From NCBI RefSeq assembly GCF_014212125.1, contig NZ_JACJVP010000008.1, positions 50,453 through 114,452 on the forward strand: a DNA stretch of 64,000 nt, written 5' to 3'. Source of the stretch: Cohnella nanjingensis. Its GTDB lineage: Bacteria > Bacillota > Bacilli > Paenibacillales > Paenibacillaceae. The position numbers and the translations under genes were made by a program. This document shows positions 34,647-44,788 of the stretch, piece by piece. Position 1 is the stretch's first letter, and each line of letters begins with the position of its first letter. Below the pieces are notes generated by a model. That model saw nothing but the letters and a program-made list of their open reading frames with translations. It was not told where the DNA came from and did not search any database.

Positions 34647-35501
34647 ATGACTTGGAGAACGCCGATGGCAAGCGTGTTGGCGGCCGGTATGTTCGCCGCG
34701 TCGGCGCTCGGAACCGCCGCGGCCGCGGCGGACTCGCCGCCGATCGCGCTGTCGACGAGCGAGGGCGGCACCCTGCCGATCGCGGCGACGGAGAAGGTCT
34801 ATGCGGAGAGCGCCGACTTGTACGGCGAAGTCGCAAGGACCGGCATCGCGCTCTATGCGGACCTGGCGGCCACGCGGGAGCCGATCCGCTGGCGGTTGGC
34901 GGCGGACGGCAGGACGCTGTTCGCGATGATGCAGCCGGAGGACGCCTTGTACGGCAAGGATGCCGAAGTGAAGCTCGCGGACTTGACCGGCGACGGACTG
35001 CCCGAGGTGCTGATCTACCGCAACGGCATCGGATCCGGCGGGGCGCAGGGACTGAGCGTGTACCGTCCCGCCGACGGCTGGAAGCCGCTGCTCGAGCTGG
35101 TGGACCCGCGCCTCAAGGGGTCTGCCGGCAAAGACCGCTACGCGGTCTCTTATCTGGGCGGCGGAGAGCTCGCATTCGAGGACAAGACGACAAAGCTGAA
35201 GGGAACGATCAAGCTGGACGTCCGCCGCTACGATGAGGATCAAGCGAAGTCGGAGGCGGCGTTCCGCAAGATCGAGGCTTGGGTCGATCCCGTATCCGGC
35301 TACGGGCTGGGCGACGACGAGGGCGACGGCGTCCTGGAGATCACGGCCGTGCAGCGGGTGATCGGGGTGTCGCACCCGGATACGATCGCCCGGATCGAGA
35401 CCAAGTACAAGCTGAAGGACGGGGCCTACGTGCAGGTCGCGGAGACGCTCTGCGACGCGGAGGGTCATCCGCTTCAGGCGGTCGAGATCCCCGGCTACTA
35501 A
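34647..35501 (+). CDS. Secreted protein of unknown function with one calcium-loop-like motif
   Basis: 284 residues. A signal peptide of about 30 residues ends in ALGTAAAAADS. Near residue 115 the segment VKLADLTGDGLPEVLIYRNG resembles a single FG-GAP/VCBS or EF-hand-like Asp loop; a second Asp/Glu-rich turn is GLGDDEGDGVLEITAVQRV near 220. No catalytic motif is recognisable. GAGGAGGG with 6-nt spacing points to the ATG at 34647. It is divergent from the M1 peptidase gene, with about 150 bases between. Confidence 0.75.
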   Translation: MTWRTPMASVLAAGMFAASALGTAAAAADSPPIALSTSEGGTLPIAATEKVYAESADLYGEVARTGIALYADLAATREPIRWRLAADGRTLFAMMQPEDALYGKDAEVKLADLTGDGLPEVLIYRNGIGSGGAQGLSVYRPADGWKPLLELVDPRLKGSAGKDRYAVSYLGGGELAFEDKTTKLKGTIKLDVRRYDEDQAKSEAAFRKIEAWVDPVSGYGLGDDEGDGVLEITAVQRVIGVSHPDTIARIETKYKLKDGAYVQVAETLCDAEGHPLQAVEIPGY

Positions 35502-35689
35502 GGCGCTGCGGACCGATAGGGAACGGCGTCGGGAGTCGCGGGGCGCGGAGAAGGGGACGCGCGTCCTCTCCTCTGGTAGAGATGTGCCGCACCCTTCCCT
35601 CCGTCTGACGGATTTACGCCCGCGAAAAGATGCTTTTTCGTCCGATTTTCGCTAAAATGGGTATAGTCCGAGGGGATGGAGGCTGGAAC

Positions 35690-36202
35690 GTGGAGAACAA
35701 TCAATCGCAAGATCCGCAACCGATGAAAAAGAAGCTGGCGCTGAACGTCGTCAGCAACAAGGAACATAGAGGCTTCGGCGCCGGCAGCATCGATCTGAGC
35801 CAAGTATCGCCCGTCGTTATCGACGGGGACGAGGCCTATATCGACGTCGGCGCGATGCACGCCAAGAGCAAGGTGGAGAAGGGCATCAAGTTCTCCCCGG
35901 ACAAAGCCAACGTGCCGAACGGCCGTCAAGTCTGGATCGTCTGGGTCGCGGTCGACCGCGACGAGGAAGGCAGCTTCTACGGCGGCGCGTCCGCCTGCGA
36001 GATGCTCGTCGATACCGAGGCGCGCCGAGGCTGGAAGCTGCTCGCGGAGCATGTGAACCGCATGGACGCCGCGATCAAGCGCCGCTTCCTGCTGGAGAAC
36101 CTGGGCGCGAGCGACAAGGCCGCGCTGCGCAAGCTGCTGCAGGAACACAACGCCGAATGGTGGGACCGCTCGCCGCAGATCCTCAAAGACCAACTCGCGT
36201 AG
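35690..36202 (+). CDS. ywhD: YwhD-family protein
   Basis: 170 residues, soluble. HRGFGAGSIDLSQVSPVVID, AYIDVGAMHAKSKVEKGIKF, PNGRQVWIVWVAVDR and ACEMLVDTEARRGWKLLAEH match B. subtilis YwhD closely as I recall it. Function is unknown. GGAGG with 7-nt spacing sets the GTG start. As in B. subtilis, pbpG, speE and speB are its neighbours, which supports orthology. Confidence 0.9.
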   Translation: MENNQSQDPQPMKKKLALNVVSNKEHRGFGAGSIDLSQVSPVVIDGDEAYIDVGAMHAKSKVEKGIKFSPDKANVPNGRQVWIVWVAVDRDEEGSFYGGASACEMLVDTEARRGWKLLAEHVNRMDAAIKRRFLLENLGASDKAALRKLLQEHNAEWWDRSPQILKDQLA

Positions 36203-36236
36203 GGCGAAGTCCCTCCTTTCTGCAAATGCATAAGAG

Positions 36237-36283
36237 AAAAAGCGGTTGGCCGCGGACGCTTTCGTCCGCGCCGGCCGCTTTTT
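36237..36283 (+). terminator. Rho-independent terminator after ywhD
   Basis: AAAAAGCGG...CGCGGACG pairs with CGTCCGCG...CCGCTTTTT. Confidence 0.88.
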
Positions 36284-36345
36284 GACGTCTGCCGTTCCGT
36301 AGATAGAAGATTCATGCCGGTCCGTCCCCGCATGATCTCCGATTC

Positions 36346-36383
36346 AAAAAAAGGCTTCGCCCTCTATAGAGAATGGCGAAGCC
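36346..36383 (-). terminator. Rho-independent terminator after pbpG
   Basis: On the minus strand GGCTTCGCC pairs with GGCGAAGCC and is followed by seven T; TATTTTA follows on the plus strand. Confidence 0.85.
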
Positions 36384-36452
36384 TATTTTACGTCGGCTAA
36401 GGCTAGGCGGGCGTTCGGGGAAGAGGCGAAGCCGCGATTGCTTGGCCGGCGC

Positions 36453-38537
36453 TTACCCGCCCCACCAGCGGCGCACCTTCGACCAGAGGGAGAACCGCTT
36501 GGCGGCATGTTCGTCATCCGTCTTCGCGCCGCCGTGCATCGCGCAGGTGTCCGTCGGTTCGGTGCCGGCCAGGAACGTCTCGGTCGCCTGGCCGGGGCAT
36601 TCGGGCGCGGCGAGCAGCCCGGTCGACGGATCGACGTTGACGCTGACGACGCCGTCGGGCACCGCGAAGTCCTGCGGCGCGTTCGCCGCGAGCGCCGCCT
36701 CGGTGAACGCGGCAAAGATCGGCGCGGCGCGGTGCGCCTCGACGGAGGTGATCGCCCGGCCGCGGTCGTAGCCGACCCATACGGCCGTCGCCAACTCGGG
36801 CGTGTAGCCGACGAACCAAGCGTCCGAGCTGGTCGTGCCGGACTTGCCCGCGACGGGACGCTTGATCAGGTGGGCGACGCGATGCGCCGTTCCGCCGTTG
36901 TCGAACACGCTCTTCAGCAGATCGGTCACGACGTAGGCGAGCGCGGGCGACACGATCTGTTCGGAGCGCGGACGGGCGGTATAGAGCGTATGCCCTTCCC
37001 GGTCGGCGATCCGCAGGATGGCCGTCGGCTCGGCCTTCGCGCCGCCGTTCGCGAAGACGGCGTAGGCGGCGGCCATCTCGTATGGGCTTACCGGGAAGGT
37101 GCCGAGCGCGAGCGAAGGCACGGACGAGAGCTTGGACGAAATGCCGAGGCGCCGCGCCAATCCGATCACTTCGTCCGGTCCGGCTTCCATGATCGTATGG
37201 ACGGCGAAGATGTTGTCCGAGGTCCGGATCGCCTGGCGGAGGCCGATCTCGCCGCCGAAGTAGCGGTCGTTGTAGTTGCTGGGCCGGTAGACCTTGCGGT
37301 AGTCGTCGTAATAGAACAACGTCGGCTCGCTTCTGAACCGGGTGACGGCCGTGACGGCGCGCTTGTCCAGCGCGGCCGCATAGACGATCGCCTTGAAGGA
37401 GGAGCCGGGCTGGCGCGTGGACGCGAAGACGCGGTTGTACGGATTCTTCATGTAGTGGCGCCCGCCGACCATGGCCTTGATGTAGCCGGTCTTCGGATCG
37501 ATGGAGACGAGCGCCGCCTGCATCTCGCTGGACTCGGGGATCTGGCGGTCGACCGCGGCTTCGGCCTCGCGCTGCATGCGCGCGTCCAGCGTCGTCGTGA
37601 TCCGCAGCCCGCCCTCGCTTAGCAGGCGTTCGTCGATCCCGAGCCGCTCGACGGCGATCTTGCGCACGTAATCGGCGAAGTACGGCGCCGTCTGCCCCTG
37701 GTTCTCCGGCAGCGGCCGGATCGCCAAGGCTTCCGCGTCCGTCCGCTTGGCCTGGGCGGCGCCGATCGCGCCGGTATCCGCCATCGCCTGAAGCACCGTG
37801 CGCTGACGGCCCTTGGCTTGATCCAGGTGGAAGTGCGGCGAGTAGTAGCGCGGACCTTTGGGGATGCCCGCGAGGAGCGCGCTCTCCGCCAGGGTGAGCG
37901 CCTTGGCCGGCTTGCCGAAGTACAGCTGCGCCGCCGCTTCGGCGCCGTAGGCGCCATGGCCGTAATAGATCTGGTTCAGGTACATCTCCAGAATCTCGTC
38001 CTTGGCGTACTTCTGCTCCAGCATGGCGGCGTACCAGGCTTCCTTCGCCTTGCGCGTCCAGGTGCGCTCGTGGGAGAGATAGAGATTGCGGGCGAGCTGC
38101 TGCGTGAGCGTGCTCGCGCCTTGCTGCCGGGAGCCGTGGCGGATGTCGACCCACGCCGCGCGGACCAGGCCGCGGAAGTCGACGCCCGCATGCGCGTAGA
38201 AGCGGCGGTCCTCGACGGCGAGGGTGGCCTTCACCAGCCAAGGGGAGATGTCCTTCAGGGCGACCGTCCGCCTATTCACGCCGCCCGACAGCGAGGACAG
38301 CACGTTGCCGCGCTCGTCGAGGATCTGCGTGGACTGCGGGAACGCCGCGTGCGGCAGGCTGCCGAACTTGAGCATCAGCGCGGCGGCGACGGTCAAGAGG
38401 ACGAACGCGCCGGCGATCGTCGCCAGCACCCAGCGCCATCTCCGGCCGGACCGGCCTTCGCCGGCGCGTTTGAGCTTGAGGTGGACTTTGCCCGTGACGG
38501 CGGGGTCCGGCAGCTGGTTGTCCGAGTTCGATCGCAT
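36453..38537 (-). CDS. pbpG: Class A penicillin-binding protein (PbpG/PBP2d type)
   Basis: 694 residues, bifunctional. A cytoplasmic N-terminus and one membrane helix (about 37-57) lead to the GT51 glycosyltransferase with EDRRFYAHAGVD and QGASTLTQQLARNLYL. The transpeptidase has SxxK in PGSSFKAI, SxN in RTSDNIF and KTG as AGKSGTTSSDAWFVGY. It polymerises and cross-links peptidoglycan; in B. subtilis the orthologue acts at sporulation. The C-terminal 70 residues contain a Cys pair (APECPG, DTCAMHGG). AAAGGAGG precedes the ATG. Confidence 0.92.
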   Translation of the reverse strand: MRSNSDNQLPDPAVTGKVHLKLKRAGEGRSGRRWRWVLATIAGAFVLLTVAAALMLKFGSLPHAAFPQSTQILDERGNVLSSLSGGVNRRTVALKDISPWLVKATLAVEDRRFYAHAGVDFRGLVRAAWVDIRHGSRQQGASTLTQQLARNLYLSHERTWTRKAKEAWYAAMLEQKYAKDEILEMYLNQIYYGHGAYGAEAAAQLYFGKPAKALTLAESALLAGIPKGPRYYSPHFHLDQAKGRQRTVLQAMADTGAIGAAQAKRTDAEALAIRPLPENQGQTAPYFADYVRKIAVERLGIDERLLSEGGLRITTTLDARMQREAEAAVDRQIPESSEMQAALVSIDPKTGYIKAMVGGRHYMKNPYNRVFASTRQPGSSFKAIVYAAALDKRAVTAVTRFRSEPTLFYYDDYRKVYRPSNYNDRYFGGEIGLRQAIRTSDNIFAVHTIMEAGPDEVIGLARRLGISSKLSSVPSLALGTFPVSPYEMAAAYAVFANGGAKAEPTAILRIADREGHTLYTARPRSEQIVSPALAYVVTDLLKSVFDNGGTAHRVAHLIKRPVAGKSGTTSSDAWFVGYTPELATAVWVGYDRGRAITSVEAHRAAPIFAAFTEAALAANAPQDFAVPDGVVSVNVDPSTGLLAAPECPGQATETFLAGTEPTDTCAMHGGAKTDDEHAAKRFSLWSKVRRWWGG

Positions 38538-38690
38538 GCGCTCGCCTCCTTTCTCCGAAGTGTTGATCTGCCGCTAACAATCTCCCCTTATTATGGAAAA
38601 GCGGGCCTGATCTTATTCCCCGCGCGCCGCGGCGCGAGGCCTTCGCCTGCCGCCGTCTCCGGCATTGCGGCGTTGCCGTCAAATCCGCGG

Positions 38691-38718
38691 TTGCTTTTTG
38701 ACGTCGATTTCATATAAT
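38691..38718 (+). promoter_or_regulatory. Likely speE promoter
   Basis: TTGCTT (38691-38696) and TATAAT (38713-38718) with 16-bp spacing, about 115 bases before speE. A CGCCC-ttcg-GGGCG hairpin lies in the leader near 38789-38802. Confidence 0.55.
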
Positions 38719-38834
38719 ACAACTTGTTTGGTACAATAGGCCAAAGGCCGGCAGACCCGGCATCGTATCCGGCATCGCGCATCCTCCCGCCCTTCGGGGC
38801 GGAATGAATCTATCTGGGAAAGAAGGGTTCTCTC

Positions 38835-39671
38835 ATGTCCTCCATGGAATTGTGGTATACCGAGAAGCAGACCGAAAACTTCGGCATTACGGCCAAGATC
38901 AAGCGCACCTACGTCCACGAACAGACGGACTTCCAAGAGCTCGCCATGATCGAGACGGAAGAGTGGGGCAACATGCTCGTCCTCGACGGCATGGTCATGA
39001 CGACCGAGAAGGACGAGTTCGTCTATCATGAGATGGTGGCGCATCCCGCGCTGTTCACGCATCCGAATCCGGAGCGCGTGCTGGTCGTCGGCGGCGGCGA
39101 CGGCGGCGTCATCCGCGAAGTGCTGAAGCATCCGAAGGTGAAGAAGGCCGTGCTCGTCGACATCGACGGCAAGGTCATCGAATATTCGAAGCAATACCTC
39201 CCGTCCATCGCGGGCAAGCTCGAAGATCCTCGCGTAGACGTGCAAGTGAACGACGGCTTCAAGCACATCATCGATCACAAAAATACATACGACGTAATCC
39301 TGGCGGACACGACGGAACCGGTCGGCCCGGCGGCGCACCTGTTCACCCGCGGTTTCTACCAAGGCATCTACGAGTCGCTGAAGGAAGACGGCCTGTTCGT
39401 CGCGCAGACGGACAACCCTTGGTTCAAGTCCGAGCTGATCCAGAGCGTCAACCGCGACGTGAAGGAAGTATTCCCGATCGTCCGCGTCTACGCAGCCAAC
39501 ATCCCGACGTACCCGAGCGGCCTGTGGACGTTCACGATGGGCAGCAAGAAGCACGATCCGCTGAACGTGAAGACCGAAGACATCGCCGAGCTCGACACCA
39601 AGTACTACACGCCGCGCCTGCACCACGCCGCGTTCGTGCTGCCGAAGTTCGTCGAAGACCTGACCAAGTAA
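38835..39671 (+). CDS. speE: Spermidine synthase
   Basis: 278 residues, standard length. [19 protein letters not shown] at the N-terminus, the SAM-type motif [35 protein letters not shown], and the catalytic Asp in [14 protein letters not shown] identify it. It transfers an aminopropyl group from decarboxylated SAM to putrescine. AGAAGGG precedes the ATG. speB follows 38 bases downstream, giving the agmatine-putrescine-spermidine route in one operon. Confidence 0.95.
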   Translation: MSSMELWYTEKQTENFGITAKIKRTYVHEQTDFQELAMIETEEWGNMLVLDGMVMTTEKDEFVYHEMVAHPALFTHPNPERVLVVGGGDGGVIREVLKHPKVKKAVLVDIDGKVIEYSKQYLPSIAGKLEDPRVDVQVNDGFKHIIDHKNTYDVILADTTEPVGPAAHLFTRGFYQGIYESLKEDGLFVAQTDNPWFKSELIQSVNRDVKEVFPIVRVYAANIPTYPSGLWTFTMGSKKHDPLNVKTEDIAELDTKYYTPRLHHAAFVLPKFVEDLTK

Positions 39672-39709
39672 CCTTGGATCCGATTCGTTAAAAAGGAGAA
39701 TTGCCGCAC

Positions 39710-40579
39710 ATGCGCTTAGATCAAAAATATTCGGGCAACGTCTTCATCCTGAGCTCGGACGACTACGCTTCGGCCAAGGCCGTCATCTACGGCATGCCGA
39801 TGGACTATACCGTCTCGTTCCGTCCCGGCTCGCGGTTCGGCCCCGGCCGCATCCGCGAAGCTTCGGTCGGCCTGGAGGAGTATAGCCCCTATCTGGACCG
39901 CAGCCTCGAAGAGCTGAGCTACTTCGACGCCGGCGATCTGCTGCTGCCGTTCGGCAACCCGGCGAAGAGCCTCGACGTCATCGCCGAGTACGTGAGCGGC
40001 GTGCTGGCGGACGGGAAGTTCCCGTTCGGCCTCGGCGGCGAGCATCTCGTCACTTGGCCGGTGCTCCAGCAGGCGTACAAGAAATACCCGGATCTCGCGA
40101 TCATCCATATCGACGCGCACGCGGACCTGCGCGAGAGCTACGAGGGCGAGCCGCTCTCGCACTCGACGCCGATCCGCAAGGCGGCGAATCTGATCGGCGG
40201 CAAGAACGTCTATCAGTTCGGCATCCGCTCCGGCAGCCGCGAGGAATGGGCCTATGCGCGGGAGAACATCAACTTCTACCCGTTCGAGGTCGCCGAACCG
40301 CTGCGCCAGGCGCTGCCTGAGCTGAAGGGACGCCCGGTCTACGTCACGATCGACATCGACGTGCTGGATCCGTCCGCCGCGCCGGGCACCGGCACCGCGG
40401 AAGCGGGCGGCATCACGTCGAAGGAGCTGCTCGAGGCGGTTCACCTGATCGCGCGCTCCGGCGCGAACGTCATCGGCGCCGACGTCGTCGAGGTCGCGCC
40501 GATCTACGATCCGACGGAGCAGACGCCGATCACGGCATCCAAGCTGATCCGCGAGATGCTGCTCGGCTTCGTCAAGTAA
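39710..40579 (+). CDS. speB: Agmatinase
   Basis: 289 residues. The ureohydrolase metal-binding motifs are GGEHLVTW, IIHIDAHADLRESYEG and VTIDIDVLDPSAAPGTGT. It hydrolyses agmatine to putrescine and urea, feeding SpeE. The opening MRLDQKYSGNVFI and length agree with B. subtilis SpeB. AAAGGAG lies 11 nt from this ATG; a TTG nine bases earlier is in frame but too close to the site. Terminated at 40596-40625. Confidence 0.95.
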   Translation: MRLDQKYSGNVFILSSDDYASAKAVIYGMPMDYTVSFRPGSRFGPGRIREASVGLEEYSPYLDRSLEELSYFDAGDLLLPFGNPAKSLDVIAEYVSGVLADGKFPFGLGGEHLVTWPVLQQAYKKYPDLAIIHIDAHADLRESYEGEPLSHSTPIRKAANLIGGKNVYQFGIRSGSREEWAYARENINFYPFEVAEPLRQALPELKGRPVYVTIDIDVLDPSAAPGTGTAEAGGITSKELLEAVHLIARSGANVIGADVVEVAPIYDPTEQTPITASKLIREMLLGFVK

Positions 40580-40595
40580 TAATCGATCGTTCGAG

Positions 40596-40625
40596 AAACG
40601 GCATCCGGAAACGGATGCCGTTTTT
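40596..40625 (+). terminator. Rho-independent terminator after speB
   Basis: AAACGGCATCCG pairs with CGGATGCCGTTT around GAAA; T-rich tail. Confidence 0.92.
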
Positions 40626-40954
40626 CTTGTGCCGTTAAACAAAGTCGCCTTCGGGACCGAGAAGGACGGTGTCGCCGTACCGGCGCTGACTTTGAACGCA
40701 GGCAATTCGCTCTCTTTTTTGTTGGCGGAAGGCTAAGCATTCGCCGTCTGAAAGGCCTATTTCAGGCCGGAAAGGGGTCTCAACGTGGCTGAAAACGCAA
40801 ATTGTCGAAATCTAACGGCAATTTGCGTTAAGTATTATGACGTGTATCTAGATTTCATGTCAAAATTTCAGAAAAATAAGGAAATAATCCTCCGTCATGT
40901 GGTACAATAACTGACATTATAGAGAGAAAGAACTAGTCGGAGGGGTGGATGCGC
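40626..40954. promoter_or_regulatory. Leader of chemoreceptor gene with an 11-bp inverted repeat
   Basis: No gene. AACGCAAATTG (40794-40804) and CAATTTGCGTT (40819-40829) form a perfect 11-bp inverted repeat with a 14-nt loop in an AT-rich stretch. TACAAT near 40904-40909 may be the -10 box. I see none of the conserved bases of a c-di-GMP riboswitch, which often precedes chemotaxis genes. Confidence 0.5.
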
Positions 40955-43180
40955 ATGTTTGATTGGCTGGGGTTCAAGAAAGGGCTGCCGCTGTGGGGGT
41001 CCTACAGATTGAACAGGCATCTGAAGCGGGACGTTGAAGAGATCTTCGAAGGAATCGCGGAGACCCGCATGCAGATCCTGAAGGATTGGACGTCCGATTG
41101 CTGGCGGCATTTGGAGCGGTTGGGCGAACAGCTGCGCTCGGTGAACGGGGGCGCGCCGCTGACGGCAGCATCGCCGACAGAGGCTTGGGATCGGTTGATG
41201 GGAGCGACATACACCCGGGCGTCCGACTTCACCGAACTGTTCGTGCTCGGTCCGGACGGCACGGTCGTCTACTCGACCCATCTGCCGCACAAAGGCCGCA
41301 GCTACGGCGCCGATTCGGTCGCCGCGGCCGGCCTGAGCTACGCGCGCGGGGACGGCGGACAAGCTCCGCGTCCGTGCCTGTTCGGTCCGTATCCCGATCC
41401 GCTGACGCTGGCGATCGGCTCCCGCTCTTCCTCTTTCCACGACAAGATGACGCTGCTCTTCATCCAACCGCTCACGCTGCAAGGCGGGTGGCAGGGCGCG
41501 CTCTGCGGACGCGTGCCGAACGACGTCATCGGCGATCTCATTCAGCGCGAATCCGGCCACGTCTACCCGGATTCCGGCGACAACTACCTCTTCATGGCGG
41601 CGCCGGTGCTGAACCGTCATATCGCGCCCGGCACGGCCCTCTCGCGCAGCCGATTCGAGGATCGCACGTTCACGCACGGCGAGAACCTCAAGGACGGCGT
41701 CACCACCGACTGGGGCGTCGTCTCCGTCAAGGAACATACCGAACTCGAGATCATGTTCACCGACCCGGCCACCGGCCAGCTGCATCCCGGCGTCGCGAAT
41801 ACGATCCGCGGCGGCAGCAACCTGTTCGTCGAATTTCCCGGCTATTCGGACTACCGACATATTCCGGTCATCGGCAAAGGCGTAACGTTCCAGCTCCCGC
41901 ACTGTCCGGACGTGTGGGGCATGATGTGCGAAGGGGACTTGGAGGAAGTGTACCGGATTCGGAGCATCGCCCTCCGGCTGGTCCGGCCGCAGGGAATGGC
42001 GCTGGGCGGGCTCGGGCTGCTGTCCGCGGCGCTCGCGGGCTGGGCGGCCGCGAGTCTGTCGCCGGTCCTGACGGCCGCGTGCGTGCTGGTCTTCAACCTC
42101 GTCCTCGGCCTGATCGCCGCCGGGATGCTCCGCCGCCGGAGCGAACGCCGCGTGGCGGATCCGCTGCGCAGCCTAAGCCGGTTCATCCGCATCAACGCGG
42201 AGGGCAAGGGAGACCTCACCCAACGCATCGATACCGGCGCGTTCGACAACGACGAATTCCGCGACTTGGCCAAGTGGATCAACAACATGATCGATTCGCT
42301 CGAAGGCATCATGCTGAAGGTGCGGCTCGCGGCGGCCGACGTATCCAGCAGCCAGCAGTTGATGAACGAGTCGACGGCGACGACCGCCGGCTCGACCGAG
42401 CGGGTGGGCGGACGGATCAACGACATGATCCGCAGCATCCGGCGCCAGCTCAAGGACATCGACGTCGCCAAGGAAGTGGCGGACGAGATGCGGCAGACGC
42501 TGGGGGTGCTCGAACGGAAGGCATCGGAGCAGATCGCGGTCGCGCAGGGCGAGGTCGAACGGATCGGCGAGAAGATGACGCAGATCTCGACGCGCGTCGC
42601 GCAGACGAACGACACGATTCGCGTGTTCATGGACACGGCGAATGAGATTCGGGGCGTGCTGAACGTCATCGAAGAGATCTCTGCGCAGACGAACCTGCTC
42701 GCGCTGAACGCCTCTATAGAGGCGGCGCGCGTCGGCGAGCACGGACGCGGCTTCGCCGTCGTGGCGAGCGAGATCCGCAAGCTCGCGGATCTAACGCGGC
42801 AGTCGACGGAGGAAGTCCATGAGATCGTCGAGAAGATCTATACCCACGCGCAGGACGCCTACGTCTCCATGGAGGAAGGCACGCGCGTCGTCAAGGAAGG
42901 CACGCAGCTCGTCGCCGTCGCCTCCGAGACGCTGGGCGACGCCCAAGCGGAGGACTCGCTGAAGACGCAGGTCGTGGACGAAGTGGTCGCGCTGATGGAG
43001 AAGATCGCCGCCGTCAGCATGGAGAACCGCTCGATCTCCGCCGAGGTGGAGGGCAAGGTGCAGGAGCTGATGGGCGACATCATGAATGTCCGTCACACCT
43101 CGCACAACGTAGAAGGCATTACGGCTTTTCTGCACCAGCTGGTCGGCCAATTCCAGGTGACCGAATCGCGCAAACGCTAG
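40955..43180 (+). CDS. Methyl-accepting chemotaxis protein with cytoplasmic N-terminal sensor
   Basis: 741 residues. No membrane helix precedes the sensor: residues 1-345 are soluble, with a Cache/GAF-like patch ([20 protein letters not shown]). A tight helical hairpin follows (about 346-367 and 370-391), then a HAMP-like linker and a signalling domain whose hairpin tip reads [21 protein letters not shown]. The sensor should therefore lie in the cytoplasm, unlike classical chemoreceptors. The C-terminus lacks a CheR-binding pentapeptide. GGAGGGG with 9-nt spacing favours the ATG at 40955; another is six bases earlier. Confidence 0.88.
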   Translation: MFDWLGFKKGLPLWGSYRLNRHLKRDVEEIFEGIAETRMQILKDWTSDCWRHLERLGEQLRSVNGGAPLTAASPTEAWDRLMGATYTRASDFTELFVLGPDGTVVYSTHLPHKGRSYGADSVAAAGLSYARGDGGQAPRPCLFGPYPDPLTLAIGSRSSSFHDKMTLLFIQPLTLQGGWQGALCGRVPNDVIGDLIQRESGHVYPDSGDNYLFMAAPVLNRHIAPGTALSRSRFEDRTFTHGENLKDGVTTDWGVVSVKEHTELEIMFTDPATGQLHPGVANTIRGGSNLFVEFPGYSDYRHIPVIGKGVTFQLPHCPDVWGMMCEGDLEEVYRIRSIALRLVRPQGMALGGLGLLSAALAGWAAASLSPVLTAACVLVFNLVLGLIAAGMLRRRSERRVADPLRSLSRFIRINAEGKGDLTQRIDTGAFDNDEFRDLAKWINNMIDSLEGIMLKVRLAAADVSSSQQLMNESTATTAGSTERVGGRINDMIRSIRRQLKDIDVAKEVADEMRQTLGVLERKASEQIAVAQGEVERIGEKMTQISTRVAQTNDTIRVFMDTANEIRGVLNVIEEISAQTNLLALNASIEAARVGEHGRGFAVVASEIRKLADLTRQSTEEVHEIVEKIYTHAQDAYVSMEEGTRVVKEGTQLVAVASETLGDAQAEDSLKTQVVDEVVALMEKIAAVSMENRSISAEVEGKVQELMGDIMNVRHTSHNVEGITAFLHQLVGQFQVTESRKR

Positions 43181-43350
43181 CGGAGCGCGGAAGCGCGAGC
43201 GAAGCCGCGCTTCGGCGGGCCCGCCCGCCTGGAAGAGACGCGGCATGCCGGGCTCGTACGGGCGCTCGCTCGCTTGCTGATGGATGGCGCAGATGGACGA
43301 CGTCTCAACCGGGCGCCGTACACCGTTGAACGGGCGCTCCCGCACTTGGC

Positions 43351-43384
43351 AAAACGAAGGCCGCCGGCTGCTGCCGGCGGCCTT
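43351..43384 (-). terminator. Terminator hairpin between chemoreceptor and CDF genes
   Basis: AAGGCCGCCGGC-tgct-GCCGGCGGCCTT is a perfect 12-bp stem; CGTTTTG follows on the minus strand, so it serves the CDF gene best. Confidence 0.82.
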
Positions 43385-43416
43385 CCCTCTCGAGAGCGAA
43401 TACCGAATTCGGATCC

Positions 43417-44310
43417 TTACTCGCCTTTGTACCAAGGATTTAAATGGACAAGCACTTCTCCCACGAGCGCATTGTGCGCTTGCAGCGTTTCTTTGATTTT
43501 CCGCGAGATGTCATGTCCCTCCTGCACGCTAAGCTCGGCGGGGACGCCGACCCTCACGTCCACGATCATGTAGTGCCCGTGCTCGCGGGCGCGCAGGCGA
43601 TCGACGCGCTTCACCTCGGGGACCGCGCGAACGAGCCGGAGCATCTCTTCCATCTTGTCGTCGTCGATATTTTTCTCCATCAAGACGTCCACCGAAGCGC
43701 GGCCCATATGGATCGCCAGCTTCAGGACGAAAAAGGCGACGATGATGCCCGCGACGGGGTCCCCGTATCGGAGAAGGAGAATCCCGTAATGCTCGCCGAG
43801 CATAGCCAGCGCGATGCCCGCCACGGCCGCCAGCGAGGCATAGACATCCGCCAAGTGATCGTAGGCGGTAGCGATCAATCCGCTGCTGTTGATGCTACGG
43901 CCGATCCGTATCGTGTAGACGTACAAGATCTGCTTCCATGCCAGGGAGACGCCGGCGGCGATCAGCACGATATAAGAGGCCTCATGGGGAGGCTCCATGA
44001 ACGCCATGACGGAATGGTAGCCCATATACAGAGAAGCCAGCACCAAGACCACCGCGACGATGCCCGCCCCGATGACCTCCGCTTTTCCGTGTCCATAGGG
44101 GTGGTCTTTGTCCGGCGGGCGTTTGGAGATGATCATCGAGACCAGCGCGGCGGCCGTTGCGAATACGTCTCCGGCATTGTGCACGGCATCCGCTACGAGC
44201 ACCTGGCTCCCGAACGCCAGGCCGACGACGAACTTCATCGCCGTCAATACGATATTGCTGATCAGGCTGATCCAGATTGCGAATGCGGATTGCTTGTTCG
44301 TTGCTTCCAT
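43417..44310 (-). CDS. Cation diffusion facilitator (CDF) family efflux transporter
   Basis: 297 residues with six membrane helices. The metal-site pairs are visible in helix 2 (LVADAVHNAGDVFATAAALV) and helix 5 (ATAYDHLADVYASLAAV), and HPYGHGKAEVIGA is the CDF signature loop. A cytoplasmic C-terminal domain (VDVLMEKNIDDDKMEE, HGHYMIVDVRVGV) completes it. These proteins export Zn2+, Mn2+, Co2+ or Fe2+ in exchange for protons. HN...D in helix 2 instead of HxxxD resembles Mn/Fe-type members, so zinc is not certain. GGAGG precedes the ATG. Confidence 0.92.
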   Translation of the reverse strand: MEATNKQSAFAIWISLISNIVLTAMKFVVGLAFGSQVLVADAVHNAGDVFATAAALVSMIISKRPPDKDHPYGHGKAEVIGAGIVAVVLVLASLYMGYHSVMAFMEPPHEASYIVLIAAGVSLAWKQILYVYTIRIGRSINSSGLIATAYDHLADVYASLAAVAGIALAMLGEHYGILLLRYGDPVAGIIVAFFVLKLAIHMGRASVDVLMEKNIDDDKMEEMLRLVRAVPEVKRVDRLRAREHGHYMIVDVRVGVPAELSVQEGHDISRKIKETLQAHNALVGEVLVHLNPWYKGE

Positions 44311-44788
44311 GAAGACAGCCTCCAGCGGGGAATGCGGCTAAGGAGCAAAGCCGATGGATAAAGGAATGGGCGATGCCGATAAGGCGACCGTCACATTATA
44401 CGAGAAGCGAATCGTGTGGGTCTAGAGAAACAGTGTTGTCGGTTTCAAGGAATTTTTGGCGCCGCCAATACAGTTGGGACAATCAAATGAAGTTGCTTGC
44501 GATCAACAATCGGCGATGCCGCGAGTCAGCGCCTGGGCGATATAGGGTTTTCTTTGCGCTGGCGATTTGGACGGCGCAAATCGAAGTTGTTGAAGTTAGT
44601 CGAATTTACATGTCAAAATCAACTTGCATTTGCTAATATATGTTCATGAGCGGCTAACAAAGGCGATCGAGCGTCTTCCGTCCGTGGCGCGTACATCGAG
44701 GCGATCGTTCCGTTAGGTTTGAAAACGCTTTAACGACGGTGCGGCGAAATCAGGCGAGCATGCGCGGCGCTTAGGAGGTCACCCCCAC
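44311..44788. promoter_or_regulatory. Upstream region of yesMN-type operon with candidate cre site
   Basis: 478 bases without a gene. TGAAAACGCTTTAA at 44720-44733 matches 13 of 14 positions of the CcpA cre consensus and lies about 55 bases before the kinase start. An AT-rich stretch near 44600-44645 is the likely promoter zone. Catabolite repression of the two-component genes is inferred. Confidence 0.55.

Noticed and set aside
40626..40954. c-di-GMP (GEMM) riboswitch before the chemoreceptor
   Set aside because: Expected by context, but the conserved GEMM bases and tetraloop receptor are not present.
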